DNA of 64,000 nt from Prorocentrum cordatum (lineage: Eukaryota; Sar; Dinophyceae; Prorocentrales; Prorocentraceae), in contig CAUYUJ010019599.1 in assembly GCA_963575745.1 (NCBI GenBank), forward strand, positions 42,501-106,500. The letters run 5' to 3'. The translations under genes and the position numbers were made by a program. Numbering within the stretch: the first letter of the stretch is position 1; each line of letters begins with the position of its first letter. Below are positions 31,964-42,769 of this stretch, one piece after another. The notes beneath the pieces were generated by a model, which saw only the letters and a list, made by a program, of their open reading frames with translations, was not told the DNA's origin and did not search any database.

Positions 31964-33217
31964 AAGTTACGAATGCAGAATCCCAGACCGACCACCAACA
32001 CATGCTCAGACTTATTGCGTTGCTTGCAGAGCTTGACACAGCCGCCATCGAGGTTTCCCACGCTTCTATACGACGCATATTGAATATTATGTCGACCCAG
32101 GCGCCAGCACTGTCCAGGGAAAATCTGAATGCCGAGTGGATTGGTTCCCAGCACAGAAAGAAAAACAAATTGTGGGGGCGCCCAGATGCTTCGCGCCACG
32201 AACGGTTTCGTCAGCGGCCCGAGGAGACCTCTGACCCGCCCCCCCGCGACGGCGCGAAGAAGAGGAATATGGGCCCCTACAGGGTGTGGGTTTCTGAGCA
32301 GACTGCAGGGGTGCGCGGGCCAGGCAGGGACTTGTCTGCGCTGGCCGCCTCCTACGCGGAGATCTCCGACCAGGAGTTCCAGCGTCTGCGAGAGAGGGCA
32401 GCCGCGGCCGACGATGCTCGAGTGGCAGGATCACGTCATCCCCTGGGCATGAAACCTTCTCGTGTGGATCGGGCGGGCCGCCGCCAGCGCCAGGCGGCGT
32501 TGGCGAGGGCAGCCATCGACGCCAACCAACATGTGATCCAGTCCACAGATTCCGATCGCACCACCAGGGAGTCCTTGAACGATGTGATTCGAGAGTCCAC
32601 GGTCAAATGGTCGGATATCCACGACTCTGGCAGGCGCTGCCGCGAGCGCTACCGCATCGACGCCGCCATCGACTCGGCCTCCGCGCAGCAGCTGGCCACG
32701 TACACGAACAGCCCCGACCTCGGCCAGGCAAGCGCGGATCGCGCTTGCAGCTCCATCGGCGCAGAGCACGTCTTGGACCAAGTATTTGCGGTGCCCTTGC
32801 AGCAGCAGGCCTCTGAATCCCATCCTCACGTGAGCTTATGTTGGCAGTCTACATCGATTGGTCGAGCCATGGGAGCAGGCAGCGCTTCGGGAAAAGCACC
32901 AGGCATCCAGAAAGTCATGGAGCTGCTCGACCAGACCTGTCACGGGATGTCTGCCCCCGTGCAACACGATGGAGATCACGACCGCGACTTCACTCAGCAT
33001 AGAGATTCGAAATGTTGTCGTGCTGGCATGTGTGTCTGTGCCGCTGGTGAGAATGGCCACGTATCGAAACATGTTCTTGTGATGAATGCGTGCCTTCGTC
33101 GTCTGTGTCCTCCGCATTCGCAGGCGCGGAAGAACCTCATCCAGGGCAAGCTCGTCCTCGGCCTCGTGGGCACGGACCAGTCAGGAGCCATCAGTGGACG
33201 TGTGCTGGGCGCGCGTG
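31964..33217 (+). CDS. Transposase-like protein, exon 3
   Basis: Open in frame 1 from the acceptor TTTCAG to at least 33217. It begins with an amphipathic helix (QHMLRLIALLAELDTAAIE) and VSHASIRRILNIMS, then a basic stretch (QHRKKNKLWGRP) and GPYRVWVSEQTAG followed by LSALAASYAEISDQEF, which could be a small helical DNA-binding unit reminiscent of an HMG-box arrangement (weak). Later parts contain Cys-rich MCVCAAGENG and a Lys/Arg-rich helix. The HASIRR block is the feature I associate most with this dinoflagellate family. The 3' edge is placed just before the inverted repeat of intron 3. Confidence 0.5.
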
Positions 33218-33225
33218 GTTTTAGG

Positions 33226-33530
33226 GGCGCTGCTCGAAACACGTTTTCTTGGAGTAGGCACCCAGAAAAAAAAACCGTGCCTTCCCCGTGCCCAGTCGTC
33301 TCCTCCTGGCCTTCCGAATGCCTTCCCCGCGTCCGCCTCGACCTTCCCCTCCACCCCCCCCCCCCGCCCGCCCCGTAGACTGCGGGGGCGCAACTGAAAA
33401 GGGGCGGGCAGGGGCGCGGAGGAGGAGGGGGGGTAAGACGAGACGGTCGGCAAACGGAAGGAGGGAGAGGACTTCAGAGGGGGAGGGGGAGGGGCAGTTT
33501 TCGCCCTGGGGCCGACGTCCGAGCAGCGCC
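33226..33530. mobile_element. Intron 3, inverted-repeat bounded (introner-like)
   Basis: GGCGCTGCTCG (33226-33236) pairs exactly with CGAGCAGCGCC (33520-33530). With the adjacent TTTT(A)G and CTTTGAAAA the arms are about 18 bases. Between them the DNA is pyrimidine-rich then G-rich, with no coding look. Reading frames change across it (frame 1 before, frame 3 after). The exact splice dinucleotides are not clear; candidates are GTG|GTTTTAGG and an AG shortly after 33530. Confidence 0.5.
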
Positions 33531-34658
33531 TTTGAAAATCACGCACGTTCAAGCTTGACGTCACGAGGCGATGAGCATCGATTCTTATGGTTCCACATTG
33601 GTAAATGCAAATTGTCTCCGTTTGAGCCGCAGTACCACCAGGTTGATTTGATTGGGAATACAGAGTTCGAGGCCGAGTTTGGCGACGACGGGGGTCGCAT
33701 CAGGTTCATGGGGCAGATTGTCGTCGAGAGCATGCATATGTACTTTGATTCGTATCAAGCAGCTTCTCAAATGGATAAGTCTGACACCTGGCGGTTGTTC
33801 GTATGCTCGGTCGTAGCTGATAATAGGTTTGTTGCAGATTTTACGCCCAAGTATCTCCGTTTGGAAACGATCAGAGATGGAGCGTTAACCACAGTGTGGG
33901 ATCCTGCCGTGCAGGACACGTCTGACAGGACGTCGTCGTGGCATGTTCTTGGACACGAGCGTCGTGCAGCTATCTCTATGGATGGCCCGAGCGCCGACGG
34001 CAGTTCCGACCCAGGCGGCGATGCAGTGGGCTCCGACTGGACCAGGGGGTCTTCGGCTGAAGACAGTTCATCGTCTTCCAGCGGCAGCGGCTCCCTCGAC
34101 AGCAGCAGCAGCAGCAGCAACGACAACGACAGCACGCACTCGTCCGACTCCAGCGATGGCGGCAGCTCGAGCACTGACGGCAAGGTTTCCGACGGCGGCT
34201 CCAAGGCCGCCGCCAGTGAGGAGGGCGGCGGCGAAGGTGGCGACTGTGATCCCGTCCCAGCCCCACCCCATCCTCCAGGAGGTCTAGCGCACGCGCCGAG
34301 GGGAGCTGCAGATGTCGTCCTTCGGGTTCCTGAGATGGGGGTGATACGATGGTATGCCAAGAAAGGCGGCTTCTTTGAATGCGAGTGCCTCGTTCATGCC
34401 AATTGCAAGCTCACAAAAGTATCGTATCGTGGCCGCCGGAAAGGACAAGGGCGACCACTCGGCTACATGATGCATTGGATGCACAATTTCGAGATGCACG
34501 ATGAGCTCGATGCCTTGCGACAGCTACTACGCCATGATCACGCAGGCCGCGTGGATGGCAGGAGATCGTTGCATCGTGTTCCAGGCTCCGATGCTTTATT
34601 TGAGAAGGAGTCGCCAACCGATGATGGTTGCGACTCTGAGCCGCCTGAAGTTTCATGA
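33531..34658 (+). CDS. Transposase-like protein, exon 4 with stop
   Basis: Frame 3 reads HRFLWFHIGKCKLSPFEPQ, a beta-rich stretch, RFMGQIVVESMHMYFDSY, then a roughly 100-residue acidic Ser-rich linker (SSSSSSGSGS, DSTHSSDSSDGG; 34060-34240). It ends with a conserved-looking C-terminal unit: VIRWYAKKGGFFECECLVHA, CKLTKVSYRG, GRPLGYMMHW, ending EPPEVS and TGA at 34656-34658. ECECLVHANC could bind zinc. The Ser-rich linker is coded by a microsatellite-like AGCAGC tract (34100-34125). The exon start is approximate. Confidence 0.55.
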   Translation, partial: FENHARSSLTSRGDEHRFLWFHIGKCKLSPFEPQYHQVDLIGNTEFEAEFGDDGGRIRFMGQIVVESMHMYFDSYQAASQMDKSDTWRLFVCSVVADNRFVADFTPKYLRLETIRDGALTTVWDPAVQDTSDRTSSWHVLGHERRAAISMDGPSADGSSDPGGDAVGSDWTRGSSAEDSSSSSSGSGSLDSSSSSSNDNDSTHSSDSSDGGSSSTDGKVSDGGSKAAASEEGGGEGGDCDPVPAPPHPPGGLAHAPRGAADVVLRVPEMGVIRWYAKKGGFFECECLVHANCKLTKVSYRGRRKGQGRPLGYMMHWMHNFEMHDELDALRQLLRHDHAGRVDGRRSLHRVPGSDALFEKESPTDDGCDSEPPEVS

Positions 34659-35040
34659 GCAGTGCTGTGTTGCATCAGTGGCGCTGCCGCGCGTGACCGC
34701 CGTCCTGCCAGCAGCCGTAGCATTGCATGGACGTCGCATTTCGGCAGCGTTCCGTTGCACTGCCGTCGCGCCGAGCATTTGGGCCACTAGGCGGAAGATT
34801 CGGGGCGAGAACGGGGGAGGAGAGGAGGGGGGGAGAGGATGTGTGTGAAGAGGGTCACATTTTGATTACAGTGCAAAGTGTTGTATTGTGAAGGTTGAAT
34901 GGTGAGCGAGGTCATGCCTGTCGCCTTTCAGACACCACGCCGCCGAATGACACATATGCATATCCTTATACATACATTACATATGTATACCTTTACATAC
35001 ATATCTATACAGGTGCAAGGGTTGCAGCTCGCTGTGCTTC
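34659..35040. other. Downstream flank with (CATA)n tract
   Basis: Low-copy DNA after the stop. A CATACATACATATGTATA-type tract lies at 34953-35012. No inverted-repeat partner for the region upstream of exon 1 was found, so element termini remain unknown. Confidence 0.4.
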
Positions 35041-35044
35041 TCTT

Positions 35045-36450
35045 CAATTGTTCATCGGACTCAGAGGGCTCATGGAGCCCGTAGGGCTCATAGGCCCCTC
35101 AGGGCTCGTAGGGGGCCTCATGGGGCCCATGGGGCTCGTAGTGCCCAGAAGGGCTCATAGGGCTGGTGGGGCTCGCAGGGCCCATAGGGCTCATAGGGCC
35201 CATGGGGTTCATGCAGCTGATAGGGGTCATAGGGCTCAATTTGCTTGTGTGGGTCCTATGCCATACGGGCCCTCCGAGCCCTACGGGCCCCATGAGCCCG
35301 AACAACCCTATGAGCCCTATGAGCCCGATGAGGCCTATGAGCCGCCATTGGCCCAACCTCGTCGCCACTTCAACTGTTTTTTCCAAGGAGTTGGAAGATG
35401 CGAGCTCGCACCGTCGTCCGCTGCACTTCCCCCGCCAGGCTTCGGACGAGCAATCTTGCCCGTCGGCGGACCTCGCGCGGCCAGGGTGGTCGAGGATGAT
35501 TTTTTTTTTGCCTCTCTCCGCCTCGAGCCCCTCCGAAGTGCGCCCCGCCCAGCCCTCCCGAGACTGCGGCGACAGGCCCGCGGGCGCCGCGGGCGCAGGG
35601 CCTTGGGAGCACTCAAGTCCACGCTTCGCGTTGCCACACTGGGCCTCTGAACCATGCTTGCGTGGAGCTGCCAGTCACCGCAGCGCCTTGTGGCCCCGCA
35701 GGGGCCTCCACCGAAGGTCCCCTATAGGCCTCATGCGCCCTACGAGCCCTATGAGCCCTATGAGCCATGTGGCGCCTATGACCCCAATGCCCCATGAGCG
35801 TTACGAGCCGTATGTATCCAATGATCCATATGAGCCATCTGGGCCCTACGAGCCCCATCACCCTTGCGGGCCCTATACGCAGTATGAGCCCGTTCGGCAC
35901 TATGACGCAGATTTGCCCTATGAACCTTGTGGGCCCTATGAGCCACATGGGCCCTACAGGGCCTTATAAGCCCTAGGAGCCCTATGGGCCCTATGATCAA
36001 CATGGGCCCTGGGAGCCTTATGTGCCCTATAAGCCATGTGAGCCCTACGAGCCCAATGGGCCATATGAACCCTACGAGGCCTGTGGGCCCTATGAACCCG
36101 ATGGGCCATCTGGGCCCGATGCACCCTACGAGCCATATGGCCCCTACAAACCCTATGGGTCATATGTGCCCTCTCGGCCCTGTGAGCCCTATGAGCCCTA
36201 TGATGCCGATGATTCCTTTATACCGCATAGGCCCATGCGCCCTAGGGTTCACCAAATCCATAAGACTCGCAGGCCTTATAAAGCCAATGGGGCCCGTACG
36301 GCTCGTAGGGCCCATGAGGCCCTTACGGGGGCCGTGCGGCTCACAGGGCGCAGCTGGCTCATAGGGCTCACGCGGCTCAGATGGTTCATAGAGCCTGCGT
36401 GGCTCATAGGGCTCACAGGGCTCATGTGACCCATGGGGCTCATAGGGCGG
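35045..36450. repeat. 9-bp (GAGCCCTAT)n array with strand switches
   Basis: Units read GGGCTCATA (reverse sense) at 35045-35240, GAGCCCTAT (forward) at 35255-35345 and 35715-36225, and GGGCTCATA again at 36285-36450. A unique GC-rich interval is at 35350-35700. Degenerate 9-mers keep frames open and code Tyr-Glu-Pro, Gly-Pro-Met or Arg-Ala-His periodic peptides depending on strand. I treat these as repeat artefacts. The same repeat occurs at 43870-44880 and 56275-57290. Confidence 0.9.
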
Positions 36451-36689
36451 CTGCTGGATTCGCGGTTGCCATGGCAGAAGAGGGCGTGACGGTCCCCCAG
36501 CTATCCTGTGGTGGCGGGCCCGCGTTTGGAAAAGACAGCGCACCGCGCCTCGCTCCTCCTTTGTTCCTCAGCTCCCTCCTTCCCCCCCATCCCCAGCCAC
36601 ACTATGATTATAACATCGCTCTCGCCAGCCATGGTGGCACCACCCTCTTTCGGCACACCCTCGACACGCATGGGAGCCCCATAGGGATG

Positions 36690-38065
36690 TGGGGGGGGGG
36701 TGCGCTGAAGGTCTCAGTGGGGCCGCCCGCGTACGTGCGCCACGTCCAGTGCATTGTTGCGTGGCCTCATGCTGTGCTCCACAGAAGGCCCCGATGGGGC
36801 CGCCCGCATGCGCCCGCCACGCCCAGCACAACGTTTCGGGGCACCACGTGGGGCCCCACCCAACATATCAATGGGGCCGCTCGCGTGCGTCCGCCCCATC
36901 CAGCACAACGCTTCGTGGCCCCATGGGGGGCCCCACCGAGGGTCACAATGGGCCCGCCCGCGCGCGCCAACCACGCCCAGCACACCGTTTCGCGGCCTCA
37001 TAGGGGGGCCCCACCGAAGGTCGCAGGCAGCGGGACGGGGCGTGGTCCGCCCGCCCGCGCTAAGCCCCCCCCCACCCCCTCCGCCACGGCCCATAAAGTA
37101 CGAGTGCTCTTCTCTTCTTCGTGGCCCCCCAGCCCCATACGGATCACTGCTACTGCACTGCTAGTTTCACTGCTAAAGATCACTGCTTCACTGCTCACTA
37201 CTATGCTGATCACTGCTACATGCTTACTTGCACTGCTACACTCTATATCACTGCTACACTCACCTTCACTCACTACCTGCTCTTCACTACTGTGCGTCTG
37301 CAAGTCGCAGCGTCGGGCAACCAAAAACCACATTTGCGCACCGGCCCGCCACACCCGCGCGGCGCTCCGGGGCCCCCATAGGGCGCCCAACCAAAGATGC
37401 CAATGGGACCACCCACGCGCGCCCGCCACACCCAGCACCGCGCTTCGTGGCCCCATCGGGGGCCACGCTGAAGGTCACAGCGTGACCGCCCGCATGCGCC
37501 CACCACGCCCAATACAACGATGCGTGGCCACATGGGATGCCCCACCGAAAGGTCCCATCCGTGCCGCCCGCGGTGCTTCCGGGACGCCCAGGCGCAGCGT
37601 TTCGCGACCCATGATGGGGCCACCAACCGAAAATCACAGCGGGACCGCCCGCGTTTTTGCGCGCCCGCCACGACCCACTACACCGATGAACAGCCGCGCC
37701 GCGGGCCCGCGTCGTAAGCTCAACCGAAGGTTCCCAATGGGGACGGCGCCGCTGCTCCCGCCACTGCCAGTGCAGGGAGCGCGTGTCGTGGCCGACTCGG
37801 TTTTTGCCCCCCGATGTGTCAATATTAGAACAAAAGAGAGAAAGGGAAGGCCCGCGTTTGCTCCTGCCACGCCCAACCGGCGCGTTCTGGCATCATAGGG
37901 CGGCCCACCGAAGGTCACTTGGGGGCCGCCCGCATGCTTTCCCCACGCCCAGCGCAGCGCTTCGCGGCCCCATCGGAAGCCCCGCTCAAGGTCCTAGTGG
38001 GGCCGCCCGCGCGCGCCCGCCACGCCAACTATAACGTTTCATGGCCACGCAAGGGTGCCCCAGCG
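36690..38065. repeat. 77-bp satellite array (reverse sense of the 51.1-kb array)
   Basis: Units read GGGGCCGCCCGC, ATGCGCCCGCCACGCCCAGC, ACAACGCTTCGTGGCCCC and CCCCACCGAAGGTC. These are the reverse complement of the units at 51130-52470. A unique T-rich segment interrupts at about 37090-37330 (CACTGCTAC/CACTGCTTC short repeats). Open frames here change with the repeat and are not considered genes. Confidence 0.9.
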
Positions 38066-38106
38066 AAGGCCCCAGCGGGGCCGCCTGCGCCACCCCCTCC
38101 CCCCTC

Positions 38107-38140
<34 letters not shown>

Positions 38141-39120
38141 TATCACCCCCCCGCCCCCCCCGCGCCCTGCACGCCCACCCCACCCAGCGCAACGCCCCGC
38201 GGCCTCATGGGGGGCCCACGAGAAGACCGCAGGCGCACCGCCCGCGCGCATCCCAACAGGAGCCCCGAGCGCGGGCCCTGCGGTGTCAACCTGTCGCCGT
38301 GTAGTGGTTCTGGGAGCACCTGCGCGGCGCGGTCGCAATGGTGCAAGGGCCCCGCGCGGGCGCTCGGGGGCTCACCGCAGCCTTGCATGAACCAGGCGCG
38401 CTTGCAAATGCGGGGCCCGAGATCCAAGGCGCGCGGCCCCGCCCGCGGGTAGCGGGCGCCACGCCTTGCGGTCGGCCGCCCGCTCAGGCTCGCACCGAAG
38501 ACTGACATCGGCATTCCAAACGCATTTGGGGTCGCAACCGCGGCGGGCCCGTCAACCTTCAATTGCAGCCGCGCCCGCGCGGGCTTCCGCTGCCTTCGGC
38601 GGCGCCGCGCCTCTGGCCCCCAGCCGACTGCGCAACAAGTGCGTCTGTTGCGCTCCGCCCTCGCCAGCTCGCGCGCGCCACCGCGGGCGCGGGGGGCTTC
38701 GGCCAGCCGACCAGCGCGCCCAGGCGCGCCTGCGCGCGCCCCCCCGCCAGGAACATCGCGCCGTTGCGCGCCCCCTGTTCGCCGAGAAGGCGAGGGTCTA
38801 GCGGGCGAAACCGCAGCGCGCCCGACCTGGGCGATGCCCCCCCCTCCAACCGCCCTCCTCGTCACGCCCGCTGCTCTTCCACCAGCCAGTCGCGGCGCGG
38901 CAGGGCGGCGCCGCGACGGCGCGCGTCTGCGCGCCGTGCCTCCTGCGCCCACCCCCCCCTCCCCTCCCCTTTGGGCGCGGCGCGCTGCCTCTGCGGTCCG
39001 CCGCGCCCGTCGCAGCGCCTGTCGCCCGACGCTCAACGCTTTCGGCGAGTCCCCTTAGCAATCCCACGCGCCGCCACCGCCGCAACCCCCCTCGCCGCCC
39101 CCCCCCCCCTTCCCCCCCCA
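38066..39120. other. Very GC-rich spacer with poly-C run
   Basis: A 30-base-plus C run at about 38109-38136 is followed by about 900 bp of GC-rich, low-complexity but not clearly tandem DNA. No gene recognised; open frames exist on every strand because stop codons are rare at this composition. Confidence 0.5.
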
Positions 39121-39890
39121 CCTTGACCCTCCTTCGCCGACGTGGCATTCTGTCCCGACGCACGTGCGCCGCTTGAGCCGTGCGCGAGCATGTCGGGGCC
39201 CTCGCGCCCGCCGATCCCCCGCGCGCCGCCCTTGACGCCAGCGCTGCGCACATTCGGCGGGTCCCGCCCCTCACCCTTTTCACCCGCCTTCCACCGCCCC
39301 CCCCCGCCCCCCGCCCCCCTCCCCGCCGCGCCCCCGTTCCTCCTTGGCCGACGCTGCCATCTGCCACGACAGGCGCGCCCGACGCGCTTGAGCCGCGCGC
39401 GAGCATGACGGGGCCCTCGCGCAAGCCGCTTCTCTGCGCGCAGCCCTGGGCGCCGACGCTGCGCGCCCGCGGCGGGCGCGCCCCCCGCCCCTTCCCTCCC
39501 CCGCGCCGCGGCCATCTGCCCCGACGCGCCCAAGTCCGACCCACTTGGGCCGCGCGCGAACATGGATGAGCCCTCGCGGCCGCCGCTTGCCACCGCTCCG
39601 CCCTGGGCGCCGACGCGGCACCCCCTCGGCGAGGGCCGCCCCGCGCAATCAACGCGCGAACAGCTGACGCGCAATTGGGCGGCCTGGCGCCCTCCATGCA
39701 CGAACAGCTGGCATGCACTTCGGCGGCCTGGCGCAATCGATCCAGCGTCGTGCACTTCGGCGGCCTGGCGCAACCCGCGCGCGAACAGCTGTCATGGACT
39801 TGGCTGCGCGCCGAAATCTGCGCGCGCGCGGCGCGCAGTCGGGCAACCTGGCGCATTCAATGCACGAACAGCTGGCATGCAAACCGCGTG
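39120..39890. repeat. GC-rich tandem repeats (~180-bp and ~50-60-bp units)
   Basis: TTGAGCCGCGCGCGAGCATG followed by GGGGCCCTCGCG recurs near 39172, 39388 and 39545, with CATCTGCC and CCGACGCGC before it. A shorter family (GAACAGCTG, CACTTCGGCGGCCTGGCGCA) repeats at 39656-39875. No gene. Confidence 0.75.
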
Positions 39891-40125
39891 CGTGCGTGCG
39901 CCCGTGTGTTTGTGAGTGCGCGTCCGTGCGTGCGTGCGTGTGTGCGTGTGCGCGTGCGTGTGTGCGTGCGCGTGTGTGGGCGTGTGTGTGTGTGTGTGCG
40001 TGCGTGTTCGGGAGGGTGTGTGTGTGTGTGTGCGTGTGTGTGTGTGTGTGTGTGAGCGTGTGCGCGTGTGTTCGCGTGCGTGTGTGCGCGTGCGCGCGCG
40101 CGTCGCGCGCGCGCGGCGGCGGCGA
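39890..40125. repeat. (GTGC/GTGT)n microsatellite
   Basis: GTGCGTGCGTGTGTGCGTGT-type alternating purine-pyrimidine for about 230 bp, ending in GCGCGCGCGTCGCGCGCGCG. Alternating GT/GC favours Z-DNA. Confidence 0.95.
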
Positions 40126-40425
40126 TGGCTGCGGGGCAAGGGGGGAGGGGGGGGGTGGGGGGGGCGGGGGGGGGGGAGGGGTGCTCGCTCTCCGACGCAG
40201 GCCTGCTGCTGGAGTTCGCGGCGGGCGGCGCGGCGGAACCCTTGCGCGGCGCGCCCTGGGTCGCGAACTTGCGCGCCCTAAACTCTCGCGCTCGGTGGCG
40301 CGGCGGTGCGCCTTGGGCTCTTGCGCCGCGCGCCCCGCAGGGGGGTGGGCGCGCGCGCGCGCGCCATTTACGCCTGGCGTCGGCGCCAGGTGATCCCGGG
40401 GTTGCAACGCCAGCTCTCGCCGAGA

Positions 40426-41100
40426 GCAGATGTGATTTACCATATGAAAATCACGTAGGCGCGCCATGGATTTAATCATGGAAAAAACATACATTCCACC
40501 ACCGAAAAAACATGGAAGACACATGCGAACAAACACGTTTTCATCATCTGCAAATCACGCGTGCCACCGCGATTTCAACATACAGAATTTACGATTTCAT
40601 CATGAATTTATTACGTTGCAATCATACATTGCACCATGGAAAAAACACGTATGCGGTCACGAACTGATCACGAAAAAATTACAACATAAACATACATCCA
40701 ATCACATATAAAACATACATCTCAACATACAACAAACATACGCCCATTTGTGATTGTATGTTTCCTCAGTGAAAACATATGAAAATCATACGTACCCTCC
40801 TCGATATCAATCATCTAAAAATCATACATGCGAACATACGAGCGACTACGTTACAAACATAAATCAAGCACAAAAAAACATACAATCAATCACATCGAAA
40901 TCACACATGAAACACGTTTCAATCATATATACAATGACGTATCCATTACGATTTGAACACGCACGTCGGTATGAATCAACCACATGGAAAACATGTATAA
41001 ATCACATAAAAATCATACAAAAATCATATACAAAACATATGATCCACTATATAAAAATCACATATTGATCATATGGTGCTACGGCGCATGTGATTTTACA
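40426..41100. repeat. AT-rich island of CATACA/AAAATCAT-type repeats
   Basis: About 670 bp of AT-rich DNA inside a region that is otherwise extremely GC-rich. Recurrent words are AAAATCATAC, AACATACA, ATCACATA and ACATATGAAAA. It starts near ATGTGATTTACCATATG (40429) and ends near ATGTGATTTTACAATTG (41088), a near direct repeat. Edges are abrupt. No RNA gene or long frame recognised. Confidence 0.8.
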
Positions 41101-41159
41101 ATTGTGGTTCATGCCGCTTGAGCATGCGCGCGTGGGTTTGCAATCGTCGCGCGATGCCT

Positions 41160-42460
41160 CCGCGCGCGCAATCTACCCCCCCCCCCCCCCTTCGCCGCCA
41201 TCGCCGCCGCGGCCGCGCCGCCTCGCCTGGCCCGCGGAAACGCCCCCCCACGCCCCCCCGCGCGCCACCGCCGCCGCTGGCCGGCGCGCGGCGGGCGGCG
41301 GCGCGGCGCCGATGTACTTGGGGCGCGCTGGAGAGGGGGTGGGGGAGAGAGGGAGAGATAAAAAAGGAGGGGGGCGCGGGGGGGGCGGGAAGGGAGGAGG
41401 TCGCACGGGCGCGAAAGGGCCAGGGGGGGGGGCGCGAGCGGCGGCGGCGGAGAGGGGGCACGCGAAAAGGGCGTGCGCAAGGCGCTGAGCCAGAGCGCCA
41501 GTAAGATGTTGAAGGGGCGAAGCAAAATGCGCGAGGTGAGAGGAGGAGGGGGTGTGGGGGGATGGTGGACACGCGGGGGGGGTGGGGGGGGCGGGGGGGG
41601 GGGGGTGGGGGGGGGGGGGTGGGGGGGGGGGAGGGGCGCGCGCGGGGAACGGGCGAGGGGGGCGGTGGGGGGGGGCGAAGCGAGGGTGGAGGCGCGGAGG
41701 AGGGGAGAGGGGGGAGTTGGAGGTGATGGTGTTGGGGCGTGCGTGTATGTCTGAATGTCTGTCTGTATGTCTGTATGTGCGCGCGCGGGCGCGCGCGCGC
41801 GTGCGCGCGTGCGTGCGTGCGTGTGCGCGTGCGCGTGCGCCTGCATGCATGCTTGTGCGCGCGTTGTGCGCGCGTGCGCGCGCGCGTGGTGCGCGCGTCC
41901 GCGCGCCGCCCAGGCGTTCAGCGCTGGCGCCCCTCACGCCGCCTCTCTTCCCCTCTCCCCGCCCCCGCGCGCGCGCCCGCGCGCCGCCGCTGCCACCGCG
42001 GCCGCCGCCGCCGCTGTCTCGACCGCAGCCGCCGCCGCAGCCGCCACCGACGCCGCCCTTGCTCGACCACCCCCCGCCAATCCGTTCACCGCGTTCACCC
42101 GCCCGCTCCCCCTCCCCCCCCCCAAACCCACGCCGCGCCGACTGCGCGGCCCAAGCTTGAGTTGGCATCGTGGGGCACCCATCCTCGGCACCCCTTGCGC
42201 CCGCACCCCGTTCGCCCCCCGCGCCCGCCCGCCCGCCCGCGCGCGCCGAAACGCGCGCGCGCACTTAGGATGCCCAGCGCATCTTCCCGCAGCACCCCCC
42301 CCCCCCCCCTCCCCCAGCGCGCGCGCCCGCCCTCCCCCGCCGCCCCACCGCCATCCGCGCGCCCGCGGGCCCTCCTAAGGGCCTCGGGTCTCTCGGCTGG
42401 TCACTAGGGGTCTCGCAAGGGTCTCTGGGCCTCGGGAAGGTGGACGGGGAAGGGGGGGGG
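41160..42460. repeat. GC-rich low-complexity block with G- and C-runs and (GTGC)n
   Basis: Long C runs at 41176 and 42297, G runs at 41575-41640 and 42452-42467, and TGTCTGTATGTCTGTATGTG with GCGCGTGCGTGCGTGC at 41750-41900. GCCGCCGCC-type triplets lie at 42000-42060. No gene. Confidence 0.8.
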
Positions 42461-42769
42461 GGGGGGGCAAGTCTCTCGGATGGTCACGGTATCTGAGGTA
42501 AGGTCTCGTAAGGGTTTCTCAAGGGTCTCGGGTCATAGTTGGTCTAGTGGGGCCCGTAGGGGTCTCTGTGTCTATTAGGTGCCTCGGGTCCCTCAGAGGG
42601 TCTCTTAGAAGGTATCTTCATACATGTGGCTTTAAAAGTAGTGTAAGGGTATCTCGGGTACCAGGGTTGATCTCTTAAAAAAGGTTTCGTAAGGGTCTAG
42701 GCTGGCCACCCTGGTCGTCCTCAATCTGTTATGCTATGCCAGGGTGTCCAACGTTTAGTGCGGTAGCCT

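Noticed and set aside
36381-37898. Open frame of about 500 codons
   Set aside because: Passes from the 9-bp repeat into the 77-bp satellite; no domain, and composition explains the lack of stops.
38143-39856. Overlapping Ala/Arg-rich open frames on the minus strand
   Set aside because: Extreme GC content makes stop codons rare in every frame; no motif and partly tandem-repeat sequence.
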